From assembly GCA_903772945.1 (NCBI GenBank), contig CAICTM010001040.1:1-39147 (forward strand): DNA of 39,147 nt, given 5' to 3'. The notes under the pieces were generated by a model. The model made no database searches and was not told the origin of the DNA. It was given only the letters and a program-made list of their open reading frames with translations. Source of the stretch: Seminavis robusta. Its lineage: Eukaryota; Bacillariophyta; Bacillariophyceae; Naviculales; Naviculaceae. Each line of letters opens with the position of its first letter. The stretch's first letter is position 1. Positions 29,937 to 37,940 of this stretch are shown here, piece after piece. The position numbers and the translations under genes are program-made.

Positions 29937-30240
29937 ACACTCTGCGCTCCAAGGAAGCTTCGACTGCGCAAGTCTCCACACCACCACAGCCACCCGAATG
30001 TTGAGGCAAGCTCAGCTCACCTGGATCCTAAAGACTCACCTCACCATTCGGAAACCAGTGCGAGTGTCCCATCGTCAAAGGCATCACTTGGTTCCACGAA
30101 TAAGCATTACCAAATGTTGCCCACTTCTGGTGGTGACAAGCTGAGGCCCTTGGTCTCACGGATATATCCCGCATATTCCCATTCAAAGCAGGTTTCCCCT
30201 GGTCTGGGCTTGAACCATCACTTCAGCTCGCCACTGCCAT
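29486..30240 (+). repeat. Two-copy tandem duplication (period 381-384 bases) carrying the stop codon
   Basis: AAGTCTCCACA at 29505 and AAGTCTCACAC at 29889 begin the two copies (offset 384). TGGATCCTAAAGACTCACCT recurs at 29641 and 30022 (offset 381), and CACTTGGTTC at 29701 and 30085 (offset 384). The changing offset shows three missing bases in copy 2 between 29889 and 30022, then three added bases after it. Confidence 0.9.
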
Positions 30241-32078
30241 TCGATTCGCCAGACCCTCGGGCCCACAAAGAAATCTCGCCAATGGTGTATCCCCTTGAAT
30301 CAGTCGGGAATTCAAGTCTCAGTCTGCAGCAGCATTACAGCTCACCGGCAGCTTCCAACAGCAGCAGTTCCAATCGAGGTGGCGAGAAAATCGATGCGAG
30401 ATCAGACGAGAAACAATACAAGATTTCGCGAAGAGGGGACGCGGAAACGAGCCCGAAGCAGCGCTTTCATCGATTCGCCAGAGTGAATTTTCAACTCGAT
30501 CCACTGACGAAGGAAGAACGCGATGAAACCATTAAGGAGTCGCAACCTACTTCGGAAACTCGACTGGCTCCTCCTGCCAATCGAAAAGTGCTTTGGTCTG
30601 AACCACCACAAAGGCAGCCTCCACCTGATCCAGAGCCCATGGACTGCTTTGAAGCTGCCAAGTTGCCTATAGAGACACAGCTGGCAATCGATCCTGATGG
30701 ACCGGACCGGACATGCTCGATTGAAGAAACGTGCTCTTATGAATACAATTCCATGGGCACGACAGAGGTCATGTTCGGAAAAGGTGGAGATGACAATTCG
30801 ATAACCACGTTGATCGAGTCAATCAAGGAGTCTGCACACAGGTTAGCTGACCAAGAATCCAAGAACTGTCGTCGGTCAGATCCTCCTACCGGCGTTACAG
30901 ATTTCATCTCTGTCGCCATCCCCTTTGCTCCAGAAAAGAGGGCCGCAGAGAAGTCCCTCCAAGTCTTTGTCGGTTCGTCGTTTGGCCCCATTGGTGCCGA
31001 GATCGCTGAACATAGTGAACCGCAAGTGAAGAGAGCGGCGATAGACGCAGATCCCAGCATGCGCAATTCTTCCCCACAACGCTGCAGATCACCTAGAGAG
31101 CCAAGGGGAACACGATTCGTGGGCAGAAGAATGAAACGAAGCGTCTCAAGTATCAAACCGAAGCACCGTAAAACGTCAGGAAACGAAGCAGAGAGAGCAG
31201 AAAATCGGACTGACCACGAAACCAGTTCCAAACAATCGGTTTCATTAGGATCAGCCACAAGGACAGACGCAACGAGAAGTGGCGCTGATGATTTGTTGGG
31301 TGACACTCGTCAAACTGCCGATTCACACGACACTTTGAACCGGGAACAGATACCTTACTACCAATCGAACGCCCCTCGACCTCTTGTACAGATTGCCAAT
31401 GAAAGTGGAGGGTCATGGAATGAAAAGAACGAGCGATATCCTAACGAGCCAAGTGAGAACGCACAGGAGCGACAGATACACAGAGCACCTTCCGATGGAG
31501 AAGATACAGCTTCGAGGAAGGAAGATTGGCTGCAAACAGGTCCTACTGAGAAGTCACACAAGACTGTCGAATGGTCTGACGCTGTCGGAAACAACGGTCG
31601 CGAGGAATCCGACCGACAACATCGCATAAATCACAGCAGCTCGTCTGTTTCATCACTGTCGTGTGTTGCCGAACAGAAGCAGCGCTCTCACCCTGGCACT
31701 CGCAGTGAGAAGAAGCAGTACTACAAGTCTAGGGGCAATCCAGACTTCAAATCGTACGACCCCACGACACACCGAGACGCCAAATCAGTTGGCAGTTACT
31801 CGACTTGGGGGACCACTGACAGGGATCTTCTTGTTGCTGTTGCACATCATGGTGCAGACAATATGAGACGTAACGACCCTCCAGTGCATAGCACACCCCA
31901 GGCCGGTTTGGTAGGTCGTCATCTCCCAGATCACAATGTCATTACAATATCCTCGAGCGACACATCGGAATCTACCGACTCTACCGCGATAGAGGACATC
32001 ATTGCAAGATGTCAACAGAAGCTCGAATTTTCACGCTACGAAAGAGGGTCGAGATTTGAATCAAGGGAATTGGAATAG
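30114..32078 (+). CDS. Paralog of the giant protein, C-terminal part after the in-frame stop
   Basis: 654 residues from the first ATG, though the frame is open from 29937, in the same frame as the preceding part. It contains motifs that match the C-terminal third of the giant minus-strand protein in the same order: ITTLIESIKESAHRL and RRSDPP (neighbour: LIESIRAPARVW, ARSDPP), KSVGSYSTWGTTDRD (neighbour: KSYGSYSSWATRD), and DSTAIEDIIARCQQKLEF (neighbour: DSTPFEDILNRCKSKLERL). The rest is disordered and Ser/Arg-rich. It ends with TAG at 32076-32078. Because an independent gene would need its own promoter inside repeated coding sequence, it is best seen as the back half of the gene that starts at 27357. 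Function unknown. Confidence 0.78.
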   Translation: MLPTSGGDKLRPLVSRIYPAYSHSKQVSPGLGLNHHFSSPLPFDSPDPRAHKEISPMVYPLESVGNSSLSLQQHYSSPAASNSSSSNRGGEKIDARSDEKQYKISRRGDAETSPKQRFHRFARVNFQLDPLTKEERDETIKESQPTSETRLAPPANRKVLWSEPPQRQPPPDPEPMDCFEAAKLPIETQLAIDPDGPDRTCSIEETCSYEYNSMGTTEVMFGKGGDDNSITTLIESIKESAHRLADQESKNCRRSDPPTGVTDFISVAIPFAPEKRAAEKSLQVFVGSSFGPIGAEIAEHSEPQVKRAAIDADPSMRNSSPQRCRSPREPRGTRFVGRRMKRSVSSIKPKHRKTSGNEAERAENRTDHETSSKQSVSLGSATRTDATRSGADDLLGDTRQTADSHDTLNREQIPYYQSNAPRPLVQIANESGGSWNEKNERYPNEPSENAQERQIHRAPSDGEDTASRKEDWLQTGPTEKSHKTVEWSDAVGNNGREESDRQHRINHSSSSVSSLSCVAEQKQRSHPGTRSEKKQYYKSRGNPDFKSYDPTTHRDAKSVGSYSTWGTTDRDLLVAVAHHGADNMRRNDPPVHSTPQAGLVGRHLPDHNVITISSSDTSESTDSTAIEDIIARCQQKLEFSRYERGSRFESRELE

Positions 32079-32838
32079 AAACTAATGGAGGTACATTTAG
32101 CACCGGTGCAGCTTTACTGCAGCTTTGATTCCTAGCTAGCTAGTCTATCTATGTACCAGTAGGCTACTGTAGCTGCCGATACCGGTAGCAGCAGCCGCCA
32201 CCGAAACCGAGAAAGGAGCCCCGAAGTGTCTTGGGACGATTGCTGGACTGCTGCTCTCGAATTCAATCTAATCATTCACGAGAAAACAGTATGGTGGGTC
32301 CGCTACAGCGCCGTCCGTCCCGTTGTCCTGATCATTTATTTGTTGACGGTAGCATATGCATGTCGTACTACCGTCCCAGCATGGACTACTATTAATTAAA
32401 ATAATAGTACGGTAGTACAGTCGTACACTGTACCGGAACTGTCGCAATTGCTGGTGGTTCTTGTGAAGTGGCTGGCTGTGATCACCGACTACTCACCAAT
32501 AAGGTCGGAAGACTTATTAGCTTATAGGTTGGTTCGTTCCGGATTTAAGCTGCGCGAATTCGGTCACAGTACTGAAGTGCAACAGTGAAATAGTCGTTGT
32601 CTCGTCTGGAGCAGCAAAGCAGCAAAGTACCACTCGACCAACAAACAGAAGACCAAAATTCCAACTCCTTCTTCTTCTATCAAGAGTCAAGTCCTTCCCA
32701 TGGGCAGAGACAGACACAAACACAGAGAAAGACAAAGATAATCATCTCTTGACAGTTGAACCTTCATTGCTGGCTACTATCAGTCCTAGCGACCTGCGGT
32801 TGGGTGGTTGTAGGACCCTGACGGCGGCTGGGCGAGCC
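32079..32838. other. Intergenic region upstream of the receptor-PARP gene
   Basis: 760 bases that should hold the promoter and 5' UTR of the receptor gene. It contains CTAGCTAGCTAG (32132-32143), CACCGGTG-like and TACCGGTA words, and several GTAC sites near 32400-32440. The frame of the next gene is open back to 32749 but without an ATG. No gene recognised. Confidence 0.5.
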
Positions 32839-35800
32839 ATGTGGTCTTTGTTGATACGACTGCTCCCGACGGTGGCCATGTTGGGTTGGGCTCATGCCAG
32901 TGGGTCCCTGTTGGAGCCCGCTCGACTGAGTTGCAATGCCGCCTATAGTGCTCCCTGTTCCCGCACCAACTCGGAATGGCTGGCCAAGAGTATCACACAA
33001 GACTTTGCAGAGAAAAGTCGCAACAACGAAACGACTCTGGAGGCACTTTTTCAGGAAATTACGGATCAAAACCACAATATGCGGGTCGGATTTTATCCCT
33101 TTGTCTTTCACATGGAGAACGCAACCTGTGCGGCCCATGGTGCGGTCCCTGAATACGTTGGGAAGACCTTGCTTGGCGTCTTCTCTTATGTCGGCATTTC
33201 CTTCTCGGACCCGGTCGCTTTGATGGAACGCTTTGTAGCAGCCGCAAAGAACGGGGGAGGATGGGTGCGATATATCTGGAGCAATGGAGCTCAAGGTCAT
33301 GCAAAGTTAGCTTTTGTGACTCTCCTCACGGACGAATATTTCCTCGGGGTGGGCTACGAGAATACTCCCCTTCCTATTGACGTGCCATGCTCAGCGAGTT
33401 TTGATTCATGGTGCAGTATTGCCAATGTTAGGTCTTTGCTGGGGAAAGCACAGACTCAAATATCGTTGGCTGAATCGTTGCCTCAATTTGAAGCTGCCGT
33501 TTACGAGTTGACCTTCAATAAGGATTATCAGATTCCAGGAGGATTCTATGTTTATATGTACGGCTACGATGGATGCCTCAAGAGCCATGCCATCCTAAAC
33601 GATTATTTGGGATCCACGTTTGCCGATGTAATTGTCGACAAGAAGCTAGGGACGGCTGAAGAAGCTTGGGAACTGCATAATCAATTTGTTACGGCTGCAG
33701 AGGGAGCAAACACAGGCTGGGTGAGGTACCTTTGGAAGAACGCAGACGACAAGGTCTTCACCAAAGTGGCGTTCGTCATCAAGATCGACTTTCGGGGAAA
33801 GTGGTACTACCTCGGATGTGGTTTTGATTTTAACAGGTGAGTCGCCATCATCGTTGTATACTAACTTGCCTCTCCGGTACACGACAAAGCACTCATTGCT
33901 CTGCAACGTATGAATCCAACAGTCAAGCTAGCGCCAACCCCATGACGATGGCTCCGTCCTCGGGGCCAATGCTGCCAATGCCCGTGTCAGAGCCGATGAC
34001 GAGCTCCGTGCAATCAATGGTAGAGTCTTCGGCGCAGTCAATGATGGATTCCTCCGGGACCGCTATGGGTTTGTCAGTCCCCATGTTTCCAGCGAAGCCT
34101 TGCTCGCAAAGCTACAACCTCCCGTGCTCCTTTCGAACGGCTTTGCAGCTTTCTAGTCATGCCTTGGTCCATGTGATATCATCGCCAACCTCTGAGGAAG
34201 AGACTTGGAGGGCCATCACGGAGGATCCAAGGTTTCGAAGCAACGATTTCTATGTATTTGTTTCTGAATTTGACACTGCGATCTGCAGGGCCCACGGTTT
34301 GGTTCCGGGATACGTCGGAATGACGACCTCTGAAATTTTCGTCCAGAACAACATCCCAGTAGACGGGAACGCCGTACACAACAATTTCCAAAAAGCAGCG
34401 GAAAATGGCAATGGATGGGTTCTTTATGATTGGATTGTGCCAGGAGTAAAAGATTCCATCTTCCAAAAAGTGTCCTATGTCTTCCAGATCAATCTGCACG
34501 GGAAACGTTATTATGGCGGAGTTGGCTTCAATCATCACCGTGCTCCACTGCAGGAGTTCAAGGAAAGTGGAACAACAATGAACGGCGACCGCATCCTCTG
34601 CACTCGGGAATATGGGATGGCCTGCAGTGATACCAACGTGCTTGCTCTGATTGGGCAGGCATCTGCGGAACTGACGCTGGCAGGATCCGATGCAAGAGTC
34701 ACCCACGATCGAGAGCAACAGATTAGTCGAGTTGTTGACGATATTCTCAAGGCAATCAACGACAAGGATCCTGCTTTTAGTGTCAACGATTTTTATCTGA
34801 GTGTTTTCCACTTCAATTCATTCATATGCGAAGACGATGGTTCTGGTTGCTGCGTTGCGCACGGTGCAGATAGGAGTATGGTAGGGAAAACCTGGCAACA
34901 GATCTTGCGTAAGGACAGCATCACGTCCATCACGGGACAACATCTTCACGAAAGGTTGATTCAGAGTTGCAGCTCGGACTATGGTTTTTTCGACTACCTC
35001 TATTCGGAGACCACAGGAGAAGCGCGTACCAAGCGTGCGGTCGTGGCTAGTTTCCAAGATGTGATGGATGAGGACTTATACGTTGTCGCGGAGTACTTTT
35101 TGACCCCTCCACCTCCCACTTGTGACAACTGCCCCAACCACATGGAATGTACAGAAAGGTCACAATCGTTTTGCAAGATAAAGCGAAAGGATACTTCGCA
35201 CAGCCCCATTCCGTGGATTGTTGCTTTGTCTGTTCTGATCGTGTCGAGTGCCCTGGGTTTCTACTATTACAAGCGCCGAAACTGGAGGAAGCGGCAGATT
35301 CTAGCAAAGAGAATCAAGCAAATGGAAGAGCAAATGAAGGGGATGGTCGAAATCGTGCTCGACACTGGAACACAGCTCACATCGGCTCAAGATTACAAAG
35401 ACAAGTTCGGTCTTGTGGGCGTTGGAAAGGCACCGTCCACCACCACCAAGCAGGTGAAAATTGTTTGGTGTTGGAAAGAGAATACGGCTTTTCTTCCAAG
35501 GCATAATCCATCCTCGATCATCCCGGGAACGAGCTTCGTCAAGTACCAAGAGAGCATTTCGGCCCAGATTGAAGAAGCGTACAACTTCTGGAAAGACGGA
35601 AGAGGATACAAGGAAGTTCGAGTCGACCTCACGGACAAGGTTCGGAAGATCCAAAACCAAGCTTCTGGAGCAAATTACGTCCTTGATTTTGAAGAAATGA
35701 CGCAGCGTAATCTTTGGAGCGAACACGTGCGTGAAATTCGCCGACAAGAACACGTTGTTGAGGCATTGCAGTCTGGAGTTGTAGATCATCTACCCCGTTT

Positions 35801-36755
35801 GCCGCGCAGCATCGACTTCTTCGGTGCCGACGGGGAAGATTTTCTGCCGACGTTCAAGGGACAAGTTATTCAAGTCTCCAAAGAACACTGTGACAGACAG
35901 TGGCTCTACGGAAGTGTTCTGTATGATCCTCTCTTGGTAGATGCTCAAAGCAAACCCCATGGGAACCTCGCCACGGAAGGGCTGAATAGGATCTTGTCAG
36001 TGGCCTTGCACGACCGACCGACGTCAGGATGGTTCCCTTCTGCCGTCTCTAGACCAGCTGACGTGAATGTCATGAAAAACCTACTGCATTCGTTGGGCGG
36101 TGACGGTGTTTCTAATCTGAAGGCACCCGCAACGTGGGATGCGAACAAGGAGGGTTTGGTTCTTGTTGCCAAAAACACTGAAGAGTACCGTGCGGTAGAA
36201 GCCAACTTCTTAGCGGCACTTTACGACCAGGTGGAATTCGTTACCGTTGTCGGGATCGAGCGTATCCAATGCATGCCACTGTGGCAGTCCTATGCGGTCA
36301 AGAAAGAAACAATGAAGTTGCGCGATGCAAAAAGCCCTGAGAACAGAGACAACAACCAGGATCCCAGTGTGGAACGGAAATGGCTTTTCCATGGTACTAC
36401 AACGGCTGTCATCCCCAAGATCGTCAAGCAGGGGTTCAATCGCGCCTTCGCTGGTCGTAACGCTGTCGCGTTTGGTAAGGGCGTGTATTTTGCCCGTGAT
36501 GCGTCCTATTCAAGCCACAGAGCCTACTCTACTCCGGATTGGGACGGGACTCAACACATATTTATGTGTCGAGTCGCTGTCGGTGACTGGTGCCAGGGCA
36601 CCAATGGCCAGCTGACACCAGATCCCAAACCAAGGAACCCATTGGAATTGTTCGACTCCACTGTTGACAATGTTCTCGACCCTTCGATTTTCGTTGTGTA
36701 CCACGACGCCCAGGCGTATCCAGATTACCTGGTTTCCTTCCAGCGAAGCGACTGA
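32839..36755 (+). CDS. Predicted transmembrane receptor: four Cache-like modules, WWE, SH3-like and PARP catalytic domain
   Basis: Exons 32839-33836 and 33923-36755 give 1,276 residues. Order: signal peptide 1-~22 (MWSLLIRLLPTVAMLGWAHA); four related Cache-like modules at about 32-175, 184-332, 393-536 and 559-725, each opening with a Cys pair (such as CSQSYNLPC) and carrying FYVFV..., AHG...(Y)VGxT and GWVxYxW; a Met/Ser/Pro linker between modules 2 and 3; Cys-rich stalk (C733, C736, C742, C750); membrane helix 762-782, then KRRNWRKR (cytoplasmic side); coiled coil 787-811; WWE 845-929 (KIVWCWKEN, LDFEEMTQRN); SH3-like 967-1044 (KGQVIQVSK, GWFPSAV) with an inserted loop; PARP catalytic domain 1064-1274. 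Triad: H1156 (LFHGT), Y1188 (GKGVYFA), I1255 where PARP1 has Glu, so mono-ADP-ribosylation is expected. It likely senses a small ligand outside and modifies targets inside; ligand and targets are unknown. Confidence 0.94.
33837..33922 (+). other. Intron of the receptor-PARP gene
   Basis: 86 bases, CAG|GTGAGT donor, acceptor CCAACAG, with a perfect TACTAAC branch site at 33859-33865. It joins ag|t into a serine codon at residue 333, between Cache modules 2 and 3. Confidence 0.95.
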
Positions 36756-37380
36756 TGTGGTTCATAGTTGCCCTCGAATGATCAATCGAGGCTCTCGTCT
36801 CTTGTGCTGAACCGTTCCAGGCAGAGGTAGACTGTGGTTTCTGCAAATTCAAGACGACCACGTGATTTTGAAAGACACGGTCTTCAATGTCTTGCTATGA
36901 TCTGATTTCGGGAGTCGAGTCGGCAGCACAGCTTCTTCATCCGTCCAAAGCTATTTGGGGAGCTGGATATTCGTCGACGCAATCGTTGGATACACAGACC
37001 AGACCGACCGCATCGGCAACGGCAGAGCTTTCTGCCATGCAGGGACCCGCGTGTTTTCTTTGGCAGCAGCGCTCAAATGAAGAAGGAAGTTTGAGGGTCT
37101 TCGCCGCTACGAGTAACACTCTGGCGAGTTTGCAATCGAACACGCAGTCCTCCCTTGAGTGCTGGAAAGAGTTTCGAGAGACAACGTTAGTCTGCAGCAG
37201 ATAATCCAGAGACCCTGAGGATTTCAATGCGACCAGTTACAGGGCCGAGGGAATCCAAACAAACACACGGCTTCTGATACCAGCAAAATATGAATGTAGG
37301 CGTGGCATTGCGTTGCTACTTCCAGTAGTCACAATGCAGCAGCTAGTTTACAACTCTATAAAATAAATCTTGGATTGTCA
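36756..37380. other. Intergenic region downstream of the receptor-PARP gene
   Basis: About 625 bases of 3' UTR and spacer. A 105-codon frame at 36887-37204 has no domain. An AAATAAAT near 37361 could be a poly(A) signal, but it lies far downstream. Confidence 0.45.
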
Positions 37381-37680
37381 TCAGTCTACACAACATTCAA
37401 GCAGGGTTCCACAGTCTACCAATAGCTCCAGTTGACCTTCTTGTACTCTCTTGCAAATCTCAACAGGCACCTGCCCAGTGACAGGCGTGTCCGTTAGGTC
37501 TAGCTTCGTCAAGTGAGTAAGTTGGCCAAGTTCAGAAGGAATCATTCCCTCAAGCCTGGGATTGCTGGACCAGTCGATTTCAAGCAGGGTGTGACATTGT
37601 GAGAGATCATAAGATCCTCAACAATCTGGAAGGTCAGCATGCTTCAGACCCTGACAGGAGCCCTGCTGCCTCAACTGAAA
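37381..37680 (-). pseudogene. Remnant of a leucine-rich-repeat protein
   Basis: On the minus strand, ending at tandem TGA codons (37381-37383 and 37378-37380), the frame reads GLKHADLPDC, then a TGA (37618-37620), then YDLSQCHTLLEIDWSSNPRL, EGMIPSELGQLTHLTKLDLT and DTPVTGQVPVEICKRV. The LxxLDLTxxxVTGxVPxEIC pattern is that of the 'GxIPxELGxLxxL' plant-type LRRs common in diatom receptor-like proteins, and the ending LLVDCGTLLECC resembles the Cys-containing C terminus that often closes them. With only two or three repeats, an internal stop and no start or signal peptide, it is a broken fragment. Its position next to a retroelement suggests that insertion or rearrangement cut it. Confidence 0.62.
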
Positions 37681-37683
37681 GCA

Positions 37684-37940
37684 ATTGAAATAAGCAATGA
37701 CAACAGTTGAATTGTCAGTAGTGTAATGAGTATTCTAAGCACACAATGTAGCAAAAACCCTCACGCTTCCTCTGCGCATGCTGCATGCTTCGAGCAACTC
37801 TTTGATACTTACTGTAGTGTACCAAAGAGCACCTCGCAAGCCTATCGAGCAACTCCTCCGCTGACTTGTGAGTTAGTCCAGGAGCTGCTCCATACCCTTT
37901 ACCCAGTGACTGTAGTCACCAACTCCTCACAATCTGTTGA
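37684..37940. other. Junction between LRR remnant and retroelement
   Basis: No intact gene. A plus-strand frame (37726-38115) of 129 codons overlaps the start of the gag-like frame in another phase, and may be a frame-shifted leader of it. No LTR end could be placed, because only one side of the element is in the window. Confidence 0.35.

Noticed and set aside
29933..29989. A 57-base intron removing the TAA (GTAAAC to CACAG)
   Set aside because: It would keep the frame, but it is shorter than the other introns here (84-104), and the same GTAAAC in repeat copy 1 is plainly coding. Kept only as a test in the finding on the stop codon.
30737..31306. A 189-codon minus-strand frame
   Set aside because: Antisense to the C-terminal part of the plus-strand paralog, with no domain or plausible start context.
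34179..34811. A 210-codon minus-strand frame
   Set aside because: Antisense to Cache modules 3 and 4 of the receptor gene; no family features.
36887..37204. A 105-codon plus-strand frame after the receptor gene
   Set aside because: No domain, no signal peptide and an ordinary length for a chance frame.
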